From: Methanomassiliicoccales archaeon
Lineage (GTDB): Archaea > Thermoplasmatota > Thermoplasmata > RBG-16-68-12 > SOIM01
DNA length: 64,000 bases
NCBI GenBank assembly: GCA_004377185.1
Contig: SOIM01000012.1
Coordinates: 1 to 64,000, forward strand
Direction of reading: 5' to 3'
In this document: piece after piece, positions 1 to 8,546 of the stretch
Position numbering within the stretch: the stretch's first letter is position 1
Layout of the letters: each line of letters starts with the position of its first letter
The notes under the pieces: generated by a model
The model's input: the letters and a program-made list of their open reading frames with translations, nothing else
Databases searched by the model: none
What the model was told of the DNA's origin: nothing
Program-made: the position numbers and the translations under genes

Positions 1-1
1 C

Positions 2-526
2 GTCACCTTCCGGAGGAACCTCTCTGCCCAGATAATAGGGAATGATGTTGATCTGAGGTGGGGGTATGTGGCAGAAGCGAGCAGGTATCTGATATTCAGA
101 AGCGAAAGAAGAGATGGTCTTCATAATCTCTCATTGTCCCCAATCGCAGAGACGATATCGAACAATTGGCAGGATATTTCAATCATCGGAAATGAGAAAA
201 GCGAGTATTACTACACGGTCATCCCCGTAGATTCCCAAGGAGAGTTGGGAAGTAGCACATACAGCATCGGAGTGTTCACCGAAATCTACCTAGCAGGTTC
301 GGATACCTTCGCATTGCCACTTGAGCCAATGGAAGTATACTCAATAGACTGGTATTGTGACAATATTCCCAACATTGTTGGAATTGTTCACTTGATGAAA
401 GGCATGTGGAGACTCCACGCGATAGAGATGCCCGAAGGAGTCTATGATGCAATTGCCACGCTTGGCAAAGGATATCAGATCTTATTCAACGGAACAACAA
501 CAATATTTACTTTCATCGGATATTAG
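2..526 (+). CDS. C-terminal part of a secreted surface protein (FN3-like segment plus GMWR/GYQI C-terminal module); 5' end outside window
   Basis: Frame open from base 2 through the listed ORF 68..526; NLSAQIIGNDVDLRW and GIVHLMKGMWRLHAIEMPEGVYD...GYQI match paralogs at 36371..38083 and 38459..40345. Confidence 0.8.
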   Translation, partial: VTFRRNLSAQIIGNDVDLRWGYVAEASRYLIFRSERRDGLHNLSLSPIAETISNNWQDISIIGNEKSEYYYTVIPVDSQGELGSSTYSIGVFTEIYLAGSDTFALPLEPMEVYSIDWYCDNIPNIVGIVHLMKGMWRLHAIEMPEGVYDAIATLGKGYQILFNGTTTIFTFIGY

Positions 527-946
527 TGGGAATTAATACTCAGGGGAGCAGAGATATCGTGGAGCTCCTGGTAAGAATGAAGATTTCACATGTTCAACAC
601 ACAATCTTCAATGAACGTGAAAATGCACAACTGTTGACCTTGTCTAGGATTTTGGTGACCTAGGTATAGACTTTCGCGGATCACTTCGAAATAGAGATGC
701 GGTGGGGGCCATAGGCTTGCAAACGAGGACTGCGAATAGGAGGTTCACACTAACCTCATTCAAGTAGGCATCCGTGGGCATCAACATGAAGCCCCGTCAT
801 CAAACAAAGGGCTTGTCACAGCTCAATCTACTTCTTGCCTGAGTGAAAATAGGGACAAGCTCACACGCATGTCAGAAGGATTACACACCTGACATTTCAC
901 AACAAGTCGTCAAAACAACGACTGTCCTCTTGTCATACCCATCTCA

Positions 947-1252
947 TTAGTCGATCTGACTGCCACTTTCCTGTCTCCATTTCCGTTCCATTATATGCAA
1001 TGAATCTACAGGGGTGTGAGCCAATTCAAGACCTATTGGCGTAAGCACATGAAACATCCTCCAGGGAAATCCACGTTCATTTCGTACGCTGACAAATCCT
1101 GCTTGTACTAACTGCTCTATTGCATCACACACGGACTGCCGACAAGCGGAGACCTCATGAATTAGTTCAGTCTTTGTGGCTTCCTTACTCTTTGAGAGGT
1201 AAGAAATACATTCCAGAACACCAGCCTTTTCCACAAGCTTGGTAATGTTCAT
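947..1252 (-). CDS. Winged-helix/ArsR-MarR-like transcriptional regulator
   Basis: 101 aa ORF with wHTH-like pattern (TKTELIHEVSACRQSVCDAIEQLVQAGFVSVRNERG...VLTPIG). Confidence 0.6.
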   Translation of the reverse strand: MNITKLVEKAGVLECISYLSKSKEATKTELIHEVSACRQSVCDAIEQLVQAGFVSVRNERGFPWRMFHVLTPIGLELAHTPVDSLHIMERKWRQESGSQID

Positions 1253-2054
1253 TCAGTTTTCCTCCTCAACGGTCTTCGAGGTTCAATGATGGGAATTTCC
1301 TCGCTTTAGAACCCCATAGAACTGGTTCTATTAGAGTTTTGCCTGAGTATTTTCGCTTTTCAAAGCCTTCAAGCCAACCAATTAACCCGTGAGCAAAATG
1401 ATGCTCATTACCTGTTCCTGTCCTTCTTTGCCTGAATTGAGAGGCAACATCAAGGATAGTGTAAGGGCCAATCCCACTCCAGACATCACTTTCCACAAGA
1501 GACCTTCAATCGCCTACAGATTGGCGTGAAGCATGCTGTTGCAATCAAAAGAATGAACTCACCTTTTTCCACGATAGCAAACTTCTTCCACTTCAAAAAA
1601 GGCTAGTCCCTTTCGGCCTATCGGGGAAAAGGTTAGCCCCGCGGCCAGAATATGATCCAAAGTACTATTGTCTTCGCAATTACCTACTAGAGTAGTCAAG
1701 AAGGTCGTCTTTGATGAATTAGCATCCTTCATTCCAGATGCTCTTGTTTCCCTTCTGATGGGGATCGAAGACTTATGTCAGAGTTGATAATGAACTTCGT
1801 CGTTTTCCAATTCTTGTATGTCGAATAATCAAAAAAGTAGAAGGGGGTTGTTGTGCTCAATTGCGTCCAACAATGGTGAGTCACTTCGTAATCGAAATCG
1901 TGAACATCAGAGATGATAAGGAAGAAGAATTCTGGCTTCGCATCAACAAAAACCCTCTGAACCACAGATATTTCATAATGGACTGGAAGTACCAAAAACA
2001 AGACAGTGACATCTTCCTGGCACTTGAGGAGGGTGGTGACCAAGAATTAAGGAC

Positions 2055-2100
2055 AAAGGATTCCAACCTTCAGTCAACAACCTCCCAGTGGCTTGATATC
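2055..2100. repeat. Interspersed repeat copy A (GGATTCCAACCTTCAGTCAACAACCTCCCAGTGGCTTGATATCGAG)
   Basis: Shares ~45 bp with copies B, C, D. Confidence 0.75.
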
Positions 2101-2266
2101 GAGCGGAATTCCTTCAAGAGCAGAAGACATGTGTCACTAAACAACTGAGTTCGATACTTCATCCATTGAAAGCGAGAACCTGTTGTTTCTACTGCATTCT
2201 CTCTCAAACGACCCATGCTCAACCTCAAATGGTAAGATTGTTATAAACTAAACTCGTTTCCCCAAG

Positions 2267-3208
2267 ATGGGTATAAGAATGGAACGAAAGCATTGGGGAG
2301 AGATGAGAGAGTTGCTGGAGGCCCTCTACTCTAATGATGTATCTGAACTCTGCTGGTACTTTGGACTACCCTATTCAGGAACGAAAAACCGGAAGATCAA
2401 TCGAATATTGAAATCAGACCTTGAATATCAAGATGTGAAGAGAAAGGTCCTCCTTTTGAGATTTGCATCTGAGATACTGCAGTATTTCTATTCGGACGAA
2501 CTGTCAGAAATACTCGACGACCTTGACCTGCCCGTATCCGGGAACAAAGATGAGAAGATACTGAGAATCGTTTTCAGTGATATGGTGAGCCCTAGGGAAT
2601 TGCTGGAAACGAGAGTAACAGATGAAATCGATGAAATCTACTCTGATCTATTCGATGAGGAGAATGAATTGACGAGAAATAGTGCATTGGACAGAATCCT
2701 GCATCACTTCGACATAACTGACGTAGAAACAGAAAGAGAAGAGGGGGACCAGACGGGAAAGAAGCGAGAGAAGTTGGATTTGGACAATCTCAAGAAGTTC
2801 CTTGAAACTGAAGAGGGACAAACACTTGAGTTCAAGAGTCACAAGATTCTGGGTAGAAAAATTGACATTGCGAAGATACTGTGTGCATTTGCTAATAGAG
2901 ATGGAGGCAAATTGCTGATTGGAGTAAGTGATGATAGAACTCTTTCCGGAATGAAGGCCAAAGAGAAATACCATGAGGACTACATCCGACAGATTGCTAG
3001 ATTCAGGTGCGCACCACCCGTTCCATTAACGTTTCAGGTTGTCTCATCGACACAGGGGGATGTCTATGTGATAGAAGTCCTTAGGAAGAAACCTCGCAGC
3101 ACTCCCTTTGGGGTCAAAACCAAGGTTGGAGGAACAACGTATTTCGTGAGGGATGGGTCAATGGTTGTGGAAGCCCATCCATCAGAACTCAAGGACATTA
3201 TTGATTGA
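2267..3208 (+). CDS. AlbA_2 (Schlafen-type) putative DNA-binding domain protein with two SAP-like N-terminal repeats
   Basis: LEFKSHKILGRKIDIAKILCAFANRDGGKLLIGVSDDRTLSG is typical AlbA_2; N-term repeats ELCWYFGLPYSGTKNRKINRIL and EILDDLDLPVSGNKDEKILRIV. Confidence 0.75.
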   Translation: MGIRMERKHWGEMRELLEALYSNDVSELCWYFGLPYSGTKNRKINRILKSDLEYQDVKRKVLLLRFASEILQYFYSDELSEILDDLDLPVSGNKDEKILRIVFSDMVSPRELLETRVTDEIDEIYSDLFDEENELTRNSALDRILHHFDITDVETEREEGDQTGKKREKLDLDNLKKFLETEEGQTLEFKSHKILGRKIDIAKILCAFANRDGGKLLIGVSDDRTLSGMKAKEKYHEDYIRQIARFRCAPPVPLTFQVVSSTQGDVYVIEVLRKKPRSTPFGVKTKVGGTTYFVRDGSMVVEAHPSELKDIID

Positions 3209-3344
3209 TCTTGCTTCGGGAGTTGTCACCCAGGCCTGGCGTTAGACGTTGTGCAACGTTACCATGGGGTGTTCTTTGGATCCGGTTTTGAAGCGTAAGG
3301 TTGATTGACAAACACACGAAGGACAAAGCAGTACAGGTTGGCAA

Positions 3345-4169
3345 CTACCGGCGAAATGAATGCCATTCCAACTTGTATACAGAGAATAAGTCTTCGATTG
3401 CAACGAGAAGGCTAGGATACACTTCAGCTAGAATCAGCTTCTTCTCGAAGAGATTGTAGAGACTCTGGATATCGGTTGCTTTGAGCACTGTTCTGAACGT
3501 TTCATTCCCCGAACGATCTAAGTCCCAAAGCTCGACCCGATCTTCGTCAAAGAATCGGAAATGCGCATGCGCGAAGGCATTTCTCAGGTGAGTTGTGTCT
3601 GCTTTACCATCACTCCCTTTACTCCACAGCATCAGGAAATCCTCCACGAGTTGCTCTCGGTCCTTCCGTGAGCTCGTCGAGGGAGATGCCCAATAGTGGA
3701 TTCTGGCTCTGACAAACGCTCCCTTCGTCTCATAGCGTATGATGTGACCCAAACCTGCCAGCAAGATTGAGCTTTGGATGTCACTAGTCCGATGAAGTGC
3801 ACGAGTGAGGAAGCCCAGCGAAGCTTCTAGCTGCGAGAGTTGCTCTTGACTCCACGATACACCAAAAGGCTCCATACGTTTCCCTTTTCGACGCTTCACC
3901 TCGAAAGTCCTCTGAAGAATTCGATCTAGAATCGCCAGTCCTTCGGCGAGCGTTTTATCCTGCTGAGAATATTCCAGGACCAAGGTGGTGACACAATCCT
4001 CAAAAAGTCCCCAGTCCCAAGCTTCCTTTTCAGCTCGGCGTCGGAGCAGGATGGATAATGCGTCAGAGGAGTCGACGAGACCTAATGTCCGGGCTGTGAC
4101 CTCGAGGTCCCTCAGCCGTTCGAAAGCCGCCTCCTCTTGAATCCCTTTCCAAACCAGAGGACGCTCCAT
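3345..4169 (-). CDS. Hypothetical protein with candidate HEPN-like motif
   Basis: 274 aa ORF; contains HLRNAFAHAHFRF (R-x4-H). Confidence 0.55.
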   Translation of the reverse strand: MERPLVWKGIQEEAAFERLRDLEVTARTLGLVDSSDALSILLRRRAEKEAWDWGLFEDCVTTLVLEYSQQDKTLAEGLAILDRILQRTFEVKRRKGKRMEPFGVSWSQEQLSQLEASLGFLTRALHRTSDIQSSILLAGLGHIIRYETKGAFVRARIHYWASPSTSSRKDREQLVEDFLMLWSKGSDGKADTTHLRNAFAHAHFRFFDEDRVELWDLDRSGNETFRTVLKATDIQSLYNLFEKKLILAEVYPSLLVAIEDLFSVYKLEWHSFRR

Positions 4170-4366
4170 ATCTGGGAACTATACAGTTGGTGCAACTTAA
4201 CCATTTCGAGGAGATGCCCAACCATGGGAGAAGGGCAAATAGCCGGACAGTCCTCAATAGTCATTGATCTGAGGGTAAGCATATGAGAGTCCCAGAGTGG
4301 GTGAGTTGTGCTGGACCAAGGGAGTGTCAAACCGAATCTATGTTAGAAGACCTCGGCTCAACAACC

Positions 4367-5914
4367 TCATCTAGGTTTGCTTAGCTTCAGAAGTTTCTTA
4401 GAATTCCTAATCGCATACCTCGAAATCTCAGAGAGCCTATTGTCTAGGAACTGACGCAACGGAATGACATAACTATCAATGAATGGTGCGATGTCGCGAA
4501 CTTCATAGTTCGGATATCCTTGGCTGCTCATCGCCTTCTTGAGTTGTGACACGGTGAGATTTGATATCTCCAAGAGACTCTTGAGTCCAAGTCTGCTGAG
4601 AATGGCTTCGGTTTCTTCTCTGAGGTATTCCTTCTCTCGTTGAGAAATATCTTTGACGAGGAAATCAAGAGAAAGCATGTCTGCAAGGTCAAGAAAAGTG
4701 ACATCGAAGTCAGTCAGCAATTCTTGGAACGTCTTTCTGTCCCTTTTGAAGAAAGCTGTCCATTTCTGGTAGAAATCTTTCTGGGCTGGTCTAAGAGTAG
4801 TAGGGTCTTCTGGATAGAAATAGGCATCATTGACAATCAGGGGAATAGCCACAAGACCTGCACGCTTGAGCTCTTCCATATTCAGACTAGGTATCTCTGA
4901 GAAATGCTTCCGTACGAAATCCTCAGCAGTGGAGAATCTGGAAGAAACCCTCAGGATGCTGACTGACTGGTTCCTCGTAGCTTTGCCCCTTGTGTATAAC
5001 CAACCCGGAGCGACAATCCTGTTCGAGACTGCGTTTATTCTTTCTTTCAAATATCTGTCTCCACCCCTTTTCTCTTGCTTCAGAATCAAAAATGTATTGA
5101 ATGATTCCCGGGATGGCTTCCTCTTAGGAGTCATGGCAGACAAGCCTTTGATCAATCTCCTTCCGCTCATTTTCCTTCTCACCAAATCGAGCAAATCACT
5201 TCCTTTGCCGAGTTCGTAAACCATAAAACTGAGTTGAGGATCAGACAGTTCCAAGCTGACTTTGTTTCTTTCGATGGCGTCCATATCACTTCTTAGGTAT
5301 CGTCGAAAATCCTCCAAATCAAACACTCCTCCTCGACTTCGCAGATATACAACGGATTTGACAAAGGTTTCACCTTCTGGCGAATAGACCGGGCCAGTAT
5401 CCAAAAAGACTATGTTCTCGCCCAAGAAAGCCCTCAGAATTGATTTCGTCAGTCTCTTTCGGCGTCGGTTCAGTTTCTCTGAGGTGATGTGGAGTACAAG
5501 ATGATGAAAGACCTCTATTCCAAACTCATCCACAATTGCGTCTCTACATCTGTTTTGAATTGCTTGATCAGCCACTTCCTCCAGGAATAGTGAATCTGAG
5601 GAAGGAATCTCATCCAAACGCCTGAAAAGAGAGAGTGTAGATTCTCCATCGTCAATGGACTTACCGACAACAAATGCGGGAAATCTTCTCTCTATGGCGT
5701 CTTCGAACTCAGAAAGCAATGTCTTTATGGTCCGCAGTTTTGCCTTTGTCTTCTCATATTCCTCCAGTCTGTCGTAGAGCCAAGGAATCAAACCAGCTAT
5801 GAACGTGATGAGAGACACAATCGCTCCTAAGGTATTCTGAAGTAGGAATAGAACGACAAACAGCGATATTGCGACAAGGGACATCAATAGTCCGACAACA
5901 GATTTCCTCCGCAC
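4367..5914 (-). CDS. Hypothetical protein with N-terminal two-TM hairpin
   Basis: 515 aa uninterrupted ORF; N-term VVGLLMSLVAISLFVVLFLLQNTLGAIVSLITFIAGLIPWLYD hydrophobic. Confidence 0.7.
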   Translation of the reverse strand: MRRKSVVGLLMSLVAISLFVVLFLLQNTLGAIVSLITFIAGLIPWLYDRLEEYEKTKAKLRTIKTLLSEFEDAIERRFPAFVVGKSIDDGESTLSLFRRLDEIPSSDSLFLEEVADQAIQNRCRDAIVDEFGIEVFHHLVLHITSEKLNRRRKRLTKSILRAFLGENIVFLDTGPVYSPEGETFVKSVVYLRSRGGVFDLEDFRRYLRSDMDAIERNKVSLELSDPQLSFMVYELGKGSDLLDLVRRKMSGRRLIKGLSAMTPKRKPSRESFNTFLILKQEKRGGDRYLKERINAVSNRIVAPGWLYTRGKATRNQSVSILRVSSRFSTAEDFVRKHFSEIPSLNMEELKRAGLVAIPLIVNDAYFYPEDPTTLRPAQKDFYQKWTAFFKRDRKTFQELLTDFDVTFLDLADMLSLDFLVKDISQREKEYLREETEAILSRLGLKSLLEISNLTVSQLKKAMSSQGYPNYEVRDIAPFIDSYVIPLRQFLDNRLSEISRYAIRNSKKLLKLSKPR

Positions 5915-6065
5915 ATTCGAAAATCGGCTTTGGTGCTATAAAAGGTTGCTCCGTCGCCAACCCTTTCCCTAAGGGCTTTCGTGCTAGAAATCAGATTCTG
6001 TTGAGTAAATTCCAACGTTGAAGCCGCCAAATATGTGTTGCTCCGTGAATAGGGATCAAGGGCAA

Positions 6066-6180
6066 AGGATTCCAACCTTTAGTCAACAACCCCCCAGTGG
6101 CTTGACTTTTGACAGAATCTCCAAGCTTCGTCGGGCTCCATTGGCAGAGAACCCCTCCCGCCTTGGATAGAGAGAGATGC
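6066..6180. repeat. Interspersed repeat copy B
   Basis: GGATTCCAACCTTTAGTCAACAACCCCCCAGTGGCTTGA plus downstream TCTCCAAGCTTCGTCGGGCTCCATTGGCAGA similar to C and D. Confidence 0.75.
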
Positions 6181-6246
6181 CTCATGGTCCATTGAATTGC
6201 CAATGTGCGGAAACATTTATGGTTGATTCATGGGATGTGCTGAATC

Positions 6247-6873
6247 GTGTACAGAGAGTATTCGAAGATATCTGGAATTCGCTTTGATGAGCAACTTCAG
6301 GCGTTTGAGGTTGACGTGTATCCAGTATTTTCACGAGATTGGCCTACTGCTGGAGAAGTACCGGAGTCCTCTCCACTGCCATTCCCATTGGGGCACAGAT
6401 GTGTTGGCCTCGACCTCTTGAGAGATGTGAGAAGTCGGTTTCCCAATCTCGCCGTGGTGTTTCGAGATGGAAACGTTGACGAAGACATCTTCATCAAAAC
6501 AGATATCTCTCATCCATCCTTGCAGAAGAGGATTCTAAGAGCCGAAGGCCCTCGGCTGTTTGGACGCAACCTTGGCGCAGGTAAACGAGTAACTTATCTT
6601 ATCGCCGAAGTGGGAGGACTCGACCTGCTTGGTCTTGCTGAAGGATTCGTCAATCAATGCGCTCCGGCTGTCTTCTTCTATTGTGCGAATGTGGAGGAAA
6701 CATCTTCAGAGGATTTGATTCGCGCTCTGGAGGATTCCTTAGATGAGACGAGCCTGATCCGCGAACTCATGAGGTGCTGTGATCTCCTTCTCAGCACAGG
6801 ACCCGATGCATATTACTTCACCGTTCGGTCAAAGGAAGAATCCTCCCTGAGGGGCGTTGTCGAATCGAGCTAA
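6247..6873 (+). CDS. Hypothetical protein
   Basis: 208 aa ORF lying between repeat copies B and C. Confidence 0.55.
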   Translation: MYREYSKISGIRFDEQLQAFEVDVYPVFSRDWPTAGEVPESSPLPFPLGHRCVGLDLLRDVRSRFPNLAVVFRDGNVDEDIFIKTDISHPSLQKRILRAEGPRLFGRNLGAGKRVTYLIAEVGGLDLLGLAEGFVNQCAPAVFFYCANVEETSSEDLIRALEDSLDETSLIRELMRCCDLLLSTGPDAYYFTVRSKEESSLRGVVESS

Positions 6874-6926
6874 TGAGTTACTGGAAGCATGTATTGGAAA
6901 TCCAATATGTGACAAGGGAAGTTGCG

Positions 6927-7045
6927 CGTGGGGGTTCCAACCTCAGTCAACTACCCCCCCAGTGGCTTACAATTGAGTAATCTCCTAGTCAAACTCTGTC
7001 AGGTTCCATCGGCTTGATGTGTCATTGTCCGAAAGGAAATGCGAT
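6927..7045. repeat. Interspersed repeat copy C
   Basis: GGTTCCAACCTCAGTCAACTACCCCCCCAGTGGCTTACAATTGAGTAATCTCCTAGTCAA...GTCAGGTTCCATCGG...GTCATTGTCCGAAAGG. Confidence 0.8.
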
Positions 7046-7083
7046 ACAGAGGACAAGGCCCTTCAGAATCAATCTCGTGGGGG

Positions 7084-8238
7084 CTATTCGGTGATTCTTC
7101 TGGACACCCGAATCGCTTGAATTCGAGTGGTCAGAAATGGAAAGAAGTACTCCTCATCGAAGGGGAATAAGTAGAGGAAGGAATTCTCCCTTATAGACTC
7201 GTCACCCATTACTTCCCATGATGCCGTGAGAAGCATCGTCACGGGCTGAGGCTTCCAATCGAATTTGGGGGAGATAATCTCTCCTTGAGGACCTAGAAAC
7301 CCGAGACTGTTTTCGTGAGCGTCCTCGGCCATGGCTTGGAAGATGGCCTTGAACGAGTCTGGGTTCTCTTGATAGAGAACGTGCGCGTTCCTCCATATCC
7401 AATAGGTCCGACTGGTCGTGTCCTGGGCTAGGGCCTCGCAACGGAGTATGTCATCCATAGCGTCCAGGTTCGAACCCATGTAATCCGCAAGAGGTACGGC
7501 CCGCCGAAGCTCTGAGTACAGCCCCTCGCTGTCCGTCACGGATTCTCCGCGTATGAGTATGACAAGATCGGTCGGGTTCCTTGTGCTCGTGAATCGCTCA
7601 AGAAAACTGTCGTGCAAATCGCTCAGACCCTTGTCCCATAGGAGAAGTATGTGATGGTTTCCAGCGACCACTTCCTCTATTGAGGTCATTAGCTCATCCA
7701 GATTCCTAGGCCGAATCTCGCGTGGGGCCGGTACTGCCGCCCAGTCCCGATCTGACTTTGAGGTCCCTGGTTTTTCATGAGGTTCCAAATACTGAAGAGT
7801 GCCCATCCCTTTCGCAACTTTGCCCCCATCGCTGTCGAGAAGTTCTATCTTCACATCAATGGGGATCTCCGTGGAGATGTCTTTAATTGATTGTCCCCTT
7901 TGTCGGGGAGTGACAATAACGGTGCGGTTGAGGAGCTCAGGACAACTCAAACTGCTCATTATGATCTTTAGTCCCTTGTGACGGCGACGTCCTTCGAAAG
8001 GCCAGAGGAAAATGACGCATCCTATGGACTCTTGTCCTGAAGCCAACGGTGGACTCCCTTTCTTCACGAAAAGTCGTACAAAGGAACTCTTCAAATCCGC
8101 ACCTATACTAATTCCTCCACGTCTTAACATCTCCAAGAGAGATTGCCAAGACTTAACTCTTTTCCCCGAAGCGTCTCCTTGTGATGCCGGAAGTATGCGT
8201 TGCCGACTTGACCAATTGCTAGAGACAAGGGATTCCAA
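7084..8238 (-). CDS. Hypothetical protein with barstar-like segment; true start probably downstream of listed TTG, which lies in repeat D
   Basis: 384 aa ORF; VPLADYMGSNLDAMDDILR...YWIWRNAHVLYQENPDSFKAIFQAM resembles barstar core. Confidence 0.55.
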   Translation of the reverse strand: MESLVSSNWSSRQRILPASQGDASGKRVKSWQSLLEMLRRGGISIGADLKSSFVRLFVKKGSPPLASGQESIGCVIFLWPFEGRRRHKGLKIIMSSLSCPELLNRTVIVTPRQRGQSIKDISTEIPIDVKIELLDSDGGKVAKGMGTLQYLEPHEKPGTSKSDRDWAAVPAPREIRPRNLDELMTSIEEVVAGNHHILLLWDKGLSDLHDSFLERFTSTRNPTDLVILIRGESVTDSEGLYSELRRAVPLADYMGSNLDAMDDILRCEALAQDTTSRTYWIWRNAHVLYQENPDSFKAIFQAMAEDAHENSLGFLGPQGEIISPKFDWKPQPVTMLLTASWEVMGDESIRENSFLYLFPFDEEYFFPFLTTRIQAIRVSRRITE

Positions 8239-8340
8239 CCTTTTGTCAATAACCCCCCAGTGGCTTACTATTGAGTAATCTCCTTCTCAAGCTCCACAAG
8301 GTTCCATTTGCCAGAAACGTCATTGTCCGAAAAGGAGTAC
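8226..8340. repeat. Interspersed repeat copy D
   Basis: GGATTCCAACCTTTTGTCAATAACCCCCCAGTGGCTTACTATTGAGTAATCTCCTTCTCAAGCTCCACAAGGTTCCATTTGCC...GTCATTGTCCGAAAAGG. Confidence 0.8.
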
Positions 8341-8546
8341 GACACATCACAACTTATGCAGTGCTCAAGCCTTTTGCATGAGCATCTAATGCGAGGCATC
8401 AAATATCTGTCATTTCAAGTCCTTGAGCATAAGAAAGACAGGTAGACGTCTGAAGCCATATTGGGCGACGGTTGGTGACGCACCCGTCCATCCCATTGGG
8501 TTGTAGTAGCTATCGAGAGGGGAAAGGATGGGCTAAATTTATGATA

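Noticed and set aside
698-892. Possible TnpB C-terminal tail (RCGGGHRLANEDCE*EVHTNLIQVGIRGHQHEAPSSNKGLVTAQ)
   Set aside because: Suggestive of an IS605-type tail but interrupted by a stop and too short to support by eye; needs blastx
3260-3275. Palindrome ACGTTG-TG-CAACGT
   Set aside because: Single short palindrome with no repeated partner or promoter context
2055-8340. CRISPR array
   Set aside because: Four dispersed imperfect repeats kilobases apart with genes between them, not a regular repeat-spacer array; no cas genes seen
2055-8340. True integron attC array
   Set aside because: Canonical R'/R'' core sites not convincingly present, no integron integrase in window, genes in both orientations; kept only as a cassette-like observation
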